A DNA stretch of 35,184 bases from Halobacteriales archaeon (GTDB taxonomy: Archaea > Halobacteriota > Halobacteria > Halobacteriales > SKNY01): contig SKQO01000161.1 of assembly GCA_007118975.1 (NCBI GenBank), positions 1-35,184 on the forward strand. The letters run 5' to 3'. This document shows positions 1 to 8,412 of the stretch, piece by piece (the first letter of the stretch is position 1; each line of letters opens with the position of its first letter). A program made the position numbers and the translations under genes. The notes beneath the pieces are model-generated. The model was given only the letters and a program-made list of their open reading frames with translations, was not told where the DNA came from and did no database searches.

Positions 1-724
1 GCCACTCGACCTCGCCATTTCGGGGTTCTCCGGCACGATTCTCGTCACTCCAGAAGAGCTCAAACCAATCGGAACCAGTCATCGCGTCCTCTGATGAGGG
101 GTCCTCCTCATCAACGTGGTCGTCCCTCGTCATCGAATCGCCATCGGCAAACAGCCCGTACATTACAATGCCGGCCGTCACCTCGTCGACGAGGACCGCG
201 AGAAAGTCGGACTCCCTGAACGTTCCTCTCGAGTCTGTCCATCCGAGTGCTCGATGGTACATCACTTCGAGTGGGGTGTCGTCGTCCCAGCCCCAGAAAT
301 GTCCGCCGTATTCGAAAAACTCCGCGGGAAGCAGCTCCCCTTCCCACGGCACGTATGGATAGTCTATCATGGTCTCCCCGCCGCCGCAGTACCCCTCCAT
401 ATCGAACTGTTCACCGTCGAGGACAAGTATGCCTTCACCTCGTGAGCTCGGGAGTGCCACTCCTTCGTGGAGGTCGTCCCACCCGTCGGTTGGGTCTATA
501 TCGAGGTCAGCCAGATCGGCATGTCGGTCGGGGTCGTCCGTGAGTAGTGACGTACAGCCGGCAGCCCCCGCTGCCGCGACCAGGCCGACGGTTCCCAGCA
601 CCCCGCGTCGCGTGGCGGGCACCGCCGACCGAGCCGTCGGGTCGTCCCCGTTTGGGTGGGTCCCGCAACGGCTTCGACGTGATGAACTCGTGTTGGCCGC
701 CTTGACTGCCTGTTCTCGTTTCAT
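1..724 (-). CDS. Tat-exported lipoprotein of unknown function (3' end outside window)
   Basis: An open frame runs from ATG at 724 down to the window edge, at least 241 codons without a stop, so the C-terminus is missing. The N-terminus has about 38 polar residues, then a twin-arginine-like segment (TRRGVLG), a hydrophobic stretch rich in Ala/Gly and a lipobox ending AAGC. This is the usual haloarchaeal Tat lipoprotein arrangement, with the protein anchored outside the membrane through the Cys. The mature part is acidic and rich in Trp, Tyr and Asp, for example FWGWDDDTP and DWFELFWSDE. I recognise no domain. The unusually long N-region suggests the true start could be an internal codon, but a TATA-like element 25 bp above 724 supports this one. 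Export is well supported; function is unknown. Confidence 0.75.
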   Translation of the reverse strand, partial: MKREQAVKAANTSSSRRSRCGTHPNGDDPTARSAVPATRRGVLGTVGLVAAAGAAGCTSLLTDDPDRHADLADLDIDPTDGWDDLHEGVALPSSRGEGILVLDGEQFDMEGYCGGGETMIDYPYVPWEGELLPAEFFEYGGHFWGWDDDTPLEVMYHRALGWTDSRGTFRESDFLAVLVDEVTAGIVMYGLFADGDSMTRDDHVDEEDPSSEDAMTGSDWFELFWSDENRAGEPRNGEVEW

Positions 725-745
725 ACGTTAAGTGTTTATAGGTAA

Positions 746-753
746 CAATAAAC
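746..753 (-). promoter_or_regulatory. TATA-box-like element for the lipoprotein gene
   Basis: An AT-rich element reading GTTTATTG on the minus strand is centred about 25 bp upstream of the ATG at 724. This is the spacing expected for a leaderless haloarchaeal transcript. It was identified by eye only. Confidence 0.4.
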
Positions 754-1429
754 ACTACGGGGGGCAAAAAGTTATCTAGTGACATTCCATTATCCTCTGC
801 AGTCTGGGTAGCCAAGGAGGTCTGCCAATACCCATTGAGGCGGGCTGCATATGCGCCATGCGTGTCCCAGTAAATTTACCTCAACATCTCGTTAGTTCAC
901 CGTCTTGGTGACGCGATGGTGCGAAACAGATTTCAGAAAATAAGGTATCGACGACAATGTATGCGAAATTTTACTTGATGTGTTGAGGGGCTGAACCGAT
1001 CGAGGCTGGTGTGACGATTTCGGTGAGAAAGACCGTGATAAGTCTATCGGGCGAATGCATCACGGATTTTCTACAAACAAATCGAGCAAAAGTGGTAGAT
1101 TGAGCAAGCGTCTTCCGCTGAGAATCACCGCATCTCGATGTCAGCGACGCTCCGATGTCACGGTGGTCGAATCCCATGGGCCACCACCTTCGGCTCGACG
1201 GCTTCCTATGCGTGATGCGCAGTTCGGCCATCGGTTCGTCGCTGCTCAAACGGATGGCCCGGGTGATGCCATGCACCTGGAAGGTCGAACTCTACGTGGC
1301 CTACCGGGTCGTGGTCGGTCGCCGACGCGAGCAGCCGTCTGGGCTTCGATGGTGGCGCTCATGTCCGGTCGAAACTCGATCAGTCCGCCACCACGCAAGG
1401 TTGTAGGCGGTTGTTATAGTTTGCCACAC
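754..1429. other. Intergenic stretch with no supported gene
   Basis: About 680 bp separate the lipoprotein promoter from the decayed HTH regulator. Open frames exist on both strands at about 970-1400, but none has a recognisable domain, acidic composition or promoter, and they contradict one another. The segment may hold old mobile-element or gene debris, but I cannot name it. Confidence 0.5.
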
Positions 1430-2207
1430 ATGAATCGCTCCCTCGAGCTCGTCACGTTCGTGGCCCGGGCCGAGAACCGGGTTGAGGTCCTACTGTCGCT
1501 CTCGACGGCCCCGGCCACGCGACCGGAACTCCAGGAGGCTACGGATATCCCTCGCGCAACGCTTTCCCGGATCCTCGCGGACTTCGCCGACCGGGAGTTG
1601 CTCGACCGGGATGGGTACGAGTACGTGCTGACGCCACTGGGAGAGCTGCTCGCCGCCGAGATCGGCTCTCTGCTCGACTCGGCCGAAGCGATGCAGCGCC
1701 TCGAGGACGTCAGACGATGGCTCTCGATCGACGAGTTCGCCTTCCCCATCGAGCGACTCGCAGATGCGGACGTGGTGGTCCCGTCGACGCCGGATCCGAC
1801 CGCCCCCATCCGGCGGATGGAGGAGCTGCTGGCAGAGGCCAGGCGGGTCCAACTCGTCGCGAACGCCATGGTCCCCGGTTGCCTGGAGGTAATGTGGCGC
1901 GAAGTCGCCGCCGGCCGACAGACACTCGCATGGGTAACGGACCCGGCCGCCCTCGAAATCGACGACGACCCGGAGCTCACACGGTGGACCCGGGAGCTCC
2001 TCGAAACCGGGGACGCTTCGGCCTTCGTCCACGACGACTTGCGGCAGGTGCTGTGTATTGTCGACGAAACGGTGTTGAAGCCGGTGGGGGACGAGACGGG
2101 GCTTCGTCGAGACCGATGACGACGTCGTCCGGTCGTAGGCCGAGGAGGCGATCGACGCGTACGTGCGCGAGGCGGAGCCCCTCGAGGCCGAATTGCTCGA
2201 GGTGTGA
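1430..2207 (+). pseudogene. Decayed winged-HTH transcriptional regulator (C-terminus frameshifted)
   Basis: From ATG 1430 the frame reads MNRSLELVTFVARAENR and encodes an N-terminal winged helix-turn-helix (residues ~10-75, with PRATLSRILADFADREL as the recognition region). A regulatory domain follows, of the kind found in haloarchaeal HTH regulators with a FilR1-like middle domain (LVANAMVPG, FVHDDL). The reading frame ends early at 2119. Shifting frame at about 2095-2103 restores a family-like tail (FVETDDDVVRS, stop, AEEAIDAYVREAEPLEAEL) that ends at TGA 2205-2207. The restored tail contains TAG at 2136-2138 where a Trp is expected. One frameshift plus one nonsense codon make it a pseudogene, although the truncated protein still keeps its HTH. 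Longer in-frame starts upstream lack any conserved sequence. Confidence 0.75.
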
Positions 2208-2220
2208 AGACACGCTCGGC

Positions 2221-2243
2221 GGGTTCTCACGCTGTGAGAACCC
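2221..2243. repeat. Perfect 10-bp stem, 3-nt loop hairpin
   Basis: Arms GGGTTCTCAC (2221-2230) and GTGAGAACCC (2234-2243) are exact reverse complements around the loop GCT. It begins 14 nt after the stop of the decayed regulator. No run of T follows, so it is not a clear terminator. Its 3-nt loop recalls the double-hairpin inserts near 33.7-35.1 kb. Confidence 0.7.
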
Positions 2244-2297
2244 TCCCGATCGGTGCGGCTAATCCGGGGGGCGTTGGTTAGTTACTCGGTGGTACGA

Positions 2298-3174
2298 GTG
2301 CCACGAGAGACACGGAAGCAAACGGAAACGAATGGTGGATCGACCCACACGGGGACAGTTACGTCCGCTGATGGGACTGAAATTGCGTACGAACGGTCGG
2401 AAGTGGTCCGCCGCTCGAACTCGTCCACGGCGGTACGCTCGATCGCAGAGCGTGGGACCTCGCCGATGTCCGCGCCACCCTCGCCGAGGACGCTACTGTC
2501 TACGCAATCGACCGACGCGGGCGTGGCGATAGCGGTGACGCCGAGGAGTACGAACCGGAACGGGAGTTCGAGGACATCGCCGCAGTCATCGAGTCGATCG
2601 ACGAACCGGTAACCCTCTTGGGTCATTCCAGTGGTGGCTTCTATACGGTGGAAGCGGCCTTGCGAACCGACAATCTCTGCGGGGTCGTGCTGTACGAACC
2701 CGCCATGCCGGTTACCGACGGGGGTTCCGGGGCCCTTCCAAAGAAAGTCAACAAGCACTGCTGTCGCTGCTGGAGGCCGGAGAGGTCGAACAGGCGTACA
2801 TCGACATCTGGGAAAACCACGCCGAATGGACGCCGGAGGAAGTGGACGCACTTCGTTCGTCACCGCTATGGCAGGATTACGCCGAGCGGTTCCCAACACT
2901 GCTGCCGAAGATCCAGAAGATCCCCGAATACGAGTTCGACCCCGAACGGTTCGCGGACCTGACCGTGCCCACCCTGTTGCTAACCGGCACTGAGGGCCCC
3001 CAGTGGGGACGGGAGACGACAGAAGCGTTTGACGACGCACTCCCGAACAGCCGCGTCGTCACCTTCGACGGACACGGACACGCTGCGATGCTCACCGCGA
3101 CGGATCGCTTCATTGACGAGGTACTTGCGTTCGTCCGCGAGGTGAACGACACATGTGAATCCCTTGGAACATAG
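2298..3174 (+). pseudogene. Decayed alpha/beta-hydrolase fold gene with two frameshifts
   Basis: Conceptual translation across three frames gives a complete alpha/beta hydrolase. The segments are VTSADGTEIAYERS (first frame), LELVHGGTLDRRAWDL through the nucleophile elbow GHSSGG and LYEPAMP (second frame), and LLSLLEAGEVEQAY to the C-terminal FDGHGHAAM with the catalytic His (third frame). Each shift fits a single-base deletion, at about 2400 (after ERS) and about 2748 (after KKV). The nucleophile Ser and general-base His are present; the acid in LTGTEGPQ is unclear. Family members are usually about 260-290 residues, matching this span. The start is uncertain; GTG 2298 gives a normal N-terminus. 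It sits between two other broken genes, so the neighbourhood is decaying. Confidence 0.75.
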
Positions 3175-3219
3175 AACCTCGCCTCAGGGATGAGGAGCAA
3201 GTAGGCACGGGAGTGGCCA

Positions 3220-3953
3220 ATGGTATTACAGGTTCTGTTCTACTCTGACCAATTGGTACCTTCTCGAGGCTGATGACGGACTGACAATGATCGATGCGGG
3301 ATAACCGAGTCACATGGGGTTGCTTCAGTTTGGGCTCGAACAGATTGGGGCCGAATGAACTGACATTGAGGCGTTGATTCTGACGCACGCAGATGGGGAT
3401 CATATCGGACTGGCCGAGCCGTTTCGTGAGGAGGGGATCCCTGTTTGGGTTCACGATGATGGCTACGAAGCAGCTCTGGGAGGCGGAAATGAGCCACCGA
3501 ACACCGCCTTCCTCAACATGTGGCGCCCCGCATTTCTGCGATTTTTCCGAGCGATGACGAATGAAGGCTTGATGGATGTCGAACCGATCAGTGAGGCTCA
3601 CACATTCACGGTCGGTCAAGTATTGGACGTCCCAGGTCAACCTGAAGTGATCCATACACCCGGACATAGAGAGGAGCACTGTTCATTCTGGTTGGAGGAA
3701 TCTCGAATCCTGTTCGCTGGTGACGTTTGATTTCATGAGTGGCAAGGCCATGGATCCCGAGCCCGTGCGGGGGTTAGTTAACTATGATAATGACCTTAAA
3801 ATGGAGTCCGCACGAAAATTGGCCATGCTCGGTGAAGTTACCCTGCTTCCAGGCCATATTAATCCGTGGGAGGGTGATCTCGGGGAGCTTTACTCTCCCG
3901 CTGATGTAACTGCCCAATCGGTGGAGTCGGTGGCTGGCTTGAAAACGACATAG
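3220..3953 (+). pseudogene. Decayed metallo-beta-lactamase-fold hydrolase
   Basis: The readable pieces line up as an MBL-fold enzyme: NWYLLEADDGLTMIDAG, ILTHADGDHIGL (metal-binding motif), HTPGHREEHCSFW, LFAGDV, then MDPEPVRGLVNYDNDL and LLPGHINPWEGDL. The frame is interrupted by TAA at 3302-3304 and TGA at 3356-3358, and a frameshift at about 3725 separates LFAGDV from the C-terminal part. A further shift near 3235-3250 disrupts the N-terminus. With at least four lesions it cannot make the full enzyme. The metal motif reads H-x-D-x-D-H rather than the commoner H-x-H-x-D-H. Start and end are approximate. Confidence 0.75.
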
Positions 3954-3958
3954 GGCCG

Positions 3959-4009
3959 AGTAGCCCCGGTGCGGGGGGACGCCGGGACCGGGCGTCGGCG
4001 GGGGCTACT
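3959..4009. repeat. 51-nt compound hairpin (outer stem plus two inner hairpins)
   Basis: Outer arms AGTAGCCCC (3959-3967) and GGGGCTACT (4001-4009) are exact reverse complements. Inside are two small hairpins with 3-nt loops: CCCCG/CGGGG around GTG (3964-3976), which competes with the outer stem, and GACGCCGG/CGGGCGTC around GAC (3978-3996, one mismatch). It starts six bases after the last readable codon of the MBL pseudogene. It could act as a transcription terminator or be a remnant of a palindromic element. Confidence 0.6.
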
Positions 4010-4167
4010 CCCTGGTCGGTGGGCAGCGGATACACAAGCAAGATTCGCGCGATAGGTGTTGCAGGATATTCTTCTCAAACCTCAGTAAAGTAATTCCAAA
4101 CGAATACAAGAATGATCAGGATGAACACCGAGAATTTTGTGTCAATTGTGATCTCATTCGGGATCGC

Positions 4168-4772
4168 ACCTGATGTCTGCAACGTCTCAAGTCATCCCCG
4201 GCTTTGATTTCTACAAGCTCTGTGATAGAATTACCTCGCTAATTCGTGGTTTGTGTATCTGGGGCATCTCAGTTCTCCGTAATACTCGAAATTGGATCTC
4301 CCGTCTATCTTTCGCGATGTCACATTCGACCATTCACTGAGAACCGAGCGGAGTGGGAGTCAGGTGTTCTAACAGACAACCACAAACGGCGGAACAAGTT
4401 CATCTCCGACTGAGCGGTTGTTATCGCCTCCAGGTGCGGTCTACGGGTGTCTGTGATTAGTTTCTAAGCACGAAGAGCTGGTTTTGAGACTTTGTTTTGA
4501 CATTACTTCGTGGGATATGCGATCACATATTGAACACACTGCGATCTGTGGATCGTGCTTACCGTCGTCCGTGGATATGGGGCCTGTTCGTCTCGTACGA
4601 GAGTCGCTTGTCTCGCTGGTTCGCGGATTCGCCATCGGAGCTACCGGGATCGAAGTTCACCAGCAACAGCGTATAATGAAGCAGGCCGTCACCCTGCCCA
4701 TCAATAGGACGGTCCTCAATCTCCTCGGCTTCTTTGGGAACGCTAATTTCGGGAAGTTGTGTGATTGAAGCG
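4168..4772 (+). repeat. Dispersed ~605-bp repeat, copy 1
   Basis: This stretch aligns by eye, same orientation, with 28821-29427. Shared blocks include TGTGATTAGTTTCTAAGCAC, CATCTCCGACTGA, ACAGACAACCACAAA, GATATGCGATCA, TATTGAACAC, CTCCTCGGCTTC and GTGTGATTGAAG, kept in order across the whole length. The copies have diverged by many substitutions and small indels and carry no intact gene. On the minus strand a short frame in each copy gives similar peptides (CSICDRISHEVMSKQSL here, CSIYDRISPELLAEQRL in copy 2), suggesting a decayed protein-coding element. AT-rich DNA (4809-4835) follows it, and similar AT-rich DNA precedes copy 2. Confidence 0.75.
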
Positions 4773-4999
4773 ACCGATGGGTACCTCTTCGAAGCAGCGG
4801 GCGGAGTCTAGATATATATTATATGTACTAGTTCAGATATGATGTGGCGGAGGAGCGAACACATCACGAATTACCTTGCAGTTGATTGAGGGGAGGGCCT
4901 GTAACAATCCCGACGGGCTTCATAATCATCAGGAGTGGGCTTCCTTCGCCGGTAAACGTACAGGAGAAGAGGCGACGGTCGCTCGTCACCGATCGCCGT

Positions 5000-5569
5000 T
5001 CATTGCGAAAGCGTCTTCTGGCCGCCGGTCCCCCCGGCACGGTCGCTCAGTAATTCAGTCAGCAACACTTTGACACGTTCCGGGTTCGGAACGCTTTGGA
5101 AGGTGATGTCCTCGGTGTTCGTGCCGGCGGTGTAGATGCGGACGTCGCCGTACTGCAATATCCGTTCGTGAATCGACTGATCGAAGGCCGTGTTTTGCAC
5201 CCGGTCGAGACGGATTTGCGTAACATCACGCGAGACGAGACCGAACTTCAGGTAGATCTCTTCATCCGTGATAACGTACAATAGCCGCAGCCAGTTGAGA
5301 TACACGAACGCGACCCATCCGACGCCGACGATCGCGAGGACCAGCGGGATGAACCCGAGCCATCGGGGGAAATCCGTGGCCTCCACAACAGGGAGCAGCC
5401 AGACGGTCAGCCCGATACCTAGGAGGGCGAGCACCAACCCACCAATGATCGAGAACGCGATCGTAAACCGGGACGGACGACCGACCCATCGGAGATCCTC
5501 GTTGTCGGTCAGATGCAACCAGTCGGCATCTTCGGGAGTTTTCCATGGACGTGGTAGGCGCAGGACCAT
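5000..5569 (-). CDS. PH-domain (YdbS/DUF304-like) membrane protein
   Basis: The protein is about 189 residues from ATG 5569 (MVLRLPRPWKTPEDADW). After a conserved-looking N-terminus with NEDLRWVGRPSRF there are two transmembrane helices (IIGGLVLALLGIGLTVWLLP and FIPLVLAIVGVGWVAFVYL). A bacterial-type PH domain follows (ITDEEIYLKFGLVSRDVTQIRLDRVQNTAFDQS through YGDVRIYTAGT and FQSVPNPERV). This order matches the YdbS/YdbT family, small membrane proteins of unclear role. Residues IRLDRVQN and the G-D-V-x-I-Y strand are typical. A GTG start at 5620 would add 17 poorly fitting residues, so the ATG is preferred. No partner gene is adjacent. Confidence 0.8.
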   Translation of the reverse strand: MVLRLPRPWKTPEDADWLHLTDNEDLRWVGRPSRFTIAFSIIGGLVLALLGIGLTVWLLPVVEATDFPRWLGFIPLVLAIVGVGWVAFVYLNWLRLLYVITDEEIYLKFGLVSRDVTQIRLDRVQNTAFDQSIHERILQYGDVRIYTAGTNTEDITFQSVPNPERVKVLLTELLSDRAGGTGGQKTLSQ

Positions 5570-5620
5570 AGCGGGAAGTTCTAAGTGCCCTTGGTATAGT
5601 TTCTTAGGCCCAAATATCAC

Positions 5621-6269
5621 GCGGTAGACATGCGGCCGTTGTCCTCCTCGACGAACGCCCCTCGCAGCGCAAAATAGAATGAAACAGTCAGCGGATAGAG
5701 GATACGAGGACAGTATCGGCGGGCAATAAGAAAGGTTCGTGATAAGATCGGATTGATAAATCGCGAAAACCAGCTGGACATTGTTTCTATTCGTGTCGAG
5801 CTGGACCCGATGGTGCGATATTTGTCAACTATTGAGCTATCAGTGAAACCAGTGATTGGTACAACGGTCGAATACATCAGTGACTTCCTGACAACTTATC
5901 CACCGGATGGGGGGCAATTGGTGCAAGGACATTCAATCTTATCCGCTAGAACCAAATATATGTGTTATTTTCATGATATCCGATATGTGATATCCAGGCC
6001 TTGGCTGGCTCACACCTGACTTGGCACGGTCATCGAAGGAATCATATCACTTCCTTGATTCATCGTTTGCACTCCGCCCACAAAGGGAGCGAGAGGTGCT
6101 GGGAAAGATTTAATCAATCGAGCGTCCGACTCTCGCAATCGAGTCACAGGCTGAAGCAGAGTGATGTTACCTAACCTACGTTTATTCGACGAGGAATGCC
6201 ACCAGCGACCATTTTGGGTCACGAACATCGCATCACTGGTCTTTACTAATCAGCGGTTAAACCTGCTCC
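5621..6269. other. Intergenic stretch with no supported gene
   Basis: About 650 bp of lower-GC DNA lie between the PH-domain gene and the sulfatase. Short frames on both strands lack recognisable motifs and the expected acidic bias. The right edge (about 6243-6249, TACTAAT) could be the sulfatase TATA element, 24 bp before its GTG. I see nothing else to support. Confidence 0.45.
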
Positions 6270-7712
6270 GTGCCAGATAGACCGAACGTTCTCCTCATCC
6301 ATAGCGACCAGCAGCGGTGGGATGCCCTCGGAGCCAACGGCAACGACGAGATCCAGACGCCGAACCTTGATCGGCTTGCAGCGGCGGGCGTCAACTTCGA
6401 TCGATATTTCGTTCAGAATCCGGTATGCATGCCGAGCCGGGCGAGCTACATGACGGGTCGGTATCCGTCCCAGCTCGGTATCTACCGGAATGGTACCACG
6501 CTCGCCGATGACCTCTGCACCCTCCCGGAGTTGTTCACGACATCTGGATATCACACAGCAAATATTGGCAAACTTCACTTTCTCCCCCACGCGAATCGGG
6601 ACCACCGCGAACCACATCCATCGTACGGATTTGATCACCTGGAAATCTCCGACGAGCCCGGCTGCTATCCGGATGCGTATCGCGCATGGGTACGCGAGCG
6701 AGATCCCGCTGCGCTTGACGTGATCAGCGTCGGGCTCCCACCGGCCGCCGAGGAGTGGCCGTTCGATCTAGGGACTGACAGTATCACCCACCCAGCGAAC
6801 CGGTTTCCGAAGGAGCCGATCCCGTTCGAAGCGAACGCTGACCTGACGCACACCGCGTTCGTTGCGGACCGAACGATCGACTATATCGAATCGTTTGCAG
6901 ACCAGGGACCATTCGTCGCCGTCTCTGGGTTCTACTCGCCCCACTCCCCGTGGGTTGTGCCGGAACGGTTCCTAGATCGATACGACCGGAACGAACTCAC
7001 GATCCCGTCGTTCCCGTCGACGCTCGAGGCGGAACGTGAACGGCTCGCGTCCGAAGTCGCTGTGGACGATTCCGTTTCTTCGACGTTTTCCGACGAGGAG
7101 CTCCGTGATGCTGTCCACGGCTACTACGCGATGGTCACTGAGGTCGATTACCACATCGGCCGGATCCTCGACCGCCTCGACGGCCTCGGACTGGCTGACG
7201 AAACCGTCGTCATTTTTACTAGCGATCACGGCGAGTTCCTAGGCGAGCACCTGAAGTACGGAAAAGGGTGGCCCGCACCCGACGCGGTGAGCCGGGTTCC
7301 GTTCGTCGTCCGCTGGCCGGCCGGGATCGCGGACCCGGGTCGGACGGTCCACGACATCGTCGAAGCCATCGACCTACTTCCGACCGTGGTGGACTGTGCG
7401 GGGATCCAGGTCCCGCCGGACCTTCCCGGCCACTCACTTCGGTCGGCCTTCGAGGACCCGCAGACGTCTGTGGCGCGGGAGTCGGCGCTAACAGAGGACC
7501 ACAATGGCAAGGCATTGCGTACGGACCGGTATCGGTACCTGTTCGGTGCTGACAGGACCGAGGAGCTTTACGACGTTCGAAATGACCCCGAGCAGTACCA
7601 CGATCTGTCGGACGAGTCCCCGGAACTCATCGCGGAACATCGCCGGCTTCTGCTGGAACGTCTCACCTGCATCGATCTGGCTGACGAGCGGGAGCGTGAC
7701 TGGCACTATTGA
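6270..7712 (+). CDS. Sulfatase (formylglycine-dependent, alkaline-phosphatase superfamily)
   Basis: A 480-residue protein hydrolyses sulfate (possibly phosphonate) esters. The N-terminal metal site NVLLIHSDQQRWDALG (Asp13), the signature C-x-P-S-R at 53-57 (VCMPSRASYMTGRYPSQ) and the second metal pair IFTSDHGEFLGEH (Asp319, His320) are all present. Cys53 is the residue normally converted to formylglycine. The C-terminal subdomain ends with TEELYDVRNDPEQYHDL, typical of this class. There is no signal peptide, so the enzyme is probably cytoplasmic. GTG 6270 is chosen because the conserved PNVLLI strand begins five codons later and no better start precedes it. The neighbouring beta-helix protein suggests polysaccharide handling, but the substrate cannot be read from the sequence. 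Confidence 0.9.
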   Translation: MPDRPNVLLIHSDQQRWDALGANGNDEIQTPNLDRLAAAGVNFDRYFVQNPVCMPSRASYMTGRYPSQLGIYRNGTTLADDLCTLPELFTTSGYHTANIGKLHFLPHANRDHREPHPSYGFDHLEISDEPGCYPDAYRAWVRERDPAALDVISVGLPPAAEEWPFDLGTDSITHPANRFPKEPIPFEANADLTHTAFVADRTIDYIESFADQGPFVAVSGFYSPHSPWVVPERFLDRYDRNELTIPSFPSTLEAERERLASEVAVDDSVSSTFSDEELRDAVHGYYAMVTEVDYHIGRILDRLDGLGLADETVVIFTSDHGEFLGEHLKYGKGWPAPDAVSRVPFVVRWPAGIADPGRTVHDIVEAIDLLPTVVDCAGIQVPPDLPGHSLRSAFEDPQTSVARESALTEDHNGKALRTDRYRYLFGADRTEELYDVRNDPEQYHDLSDESPELIAEHRRLLLERLTCIDLADERERDWHY

Positions 7713-8412
7713 ATGCGCAGGATGATCGTCGTCAGCGAGGTGTGGGACAATCTACGGTTACCCTCAAGTCGCGCTGGCCCCGGAACGGACGGCTGCAGGG
7801 ATGGCAACCCTCACAAAGTTCGTCGCCGAGAGGTGAGATAGGCCGTAGTCGGTGGCCGAGCTTGAGCCCTCCCACGATCTCGACAGTGTTTCTCCGTGAC
7901 TATCCCCGACTCGTTCTAACTGCTGTTTATGACAAATAAGGGGGACCAGATTCAAATCTAGCTGCATTCGCGCCCTGGTTATCGCCCAACATCTCGAGAC
8001 GATCCTGGCTGAGCTCGGAGAATTCCTACAGGAAGCACTCGAACGTTAGGATGAGAGGTCCGATCACGCTTAGATCCAAGATCGGTTCGGCGGTACCCGC
8101 CCGAATTTCGCTTACGGCGTAAATGCGCCGCCTTGGTTGATGGTTGGCACAACTTTCCGCTCTGGTTTTCGAATTAGTGGCGACATCCCCCGTTCATCAA
8201 CCGCCTTTCTCCACCGAAATATTCCCTACGGAATTGTCGGAATCGGGGTAAGCATCGCAAAGATCCCGAGGAGGGCGGACATCCCAGGGATTTAATGGCA
8301 ACGATTTGATGGACTAGGGAGACCATTCATACCTGCTGTTTTGAAAGCGGCGGGTTTGGTTGGGGGAGAATCCGTACTATTAACTCCAATATGGAACACC
8401 TGGATGGCCTAT
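7713..8412. other. Intergenic stretch, possibly with a gene remnant
   Basis: About 700 bp lie between the convergent sulfatase and beta-helix genes. One frame around 8101-8295 (from ATG 8140, 51 codons) reads GFRISGDIPRSSTAFLHRN and YGIVGIGVSIAKIPRRADI, which looks more protein-like than the rest. I cannot assign it, and no promoter is evident. It may be the tail of a decayed gene. Confidence 0.35.

Noticed and set aside
1414..2230. Long minus-strand frames opposite the HTH regulator
   Set aside because: They are mirror frames of GC-rich coding DNA, full of Ser/Arg, without motifs or promoters; the plus strand has a recognisable winged helix.
7940..7970. T-arm-like GATTCAAATC suggesting a tRNA gene
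   Set aside because: No matching acceptor, D or anticodon stems could be built around it.
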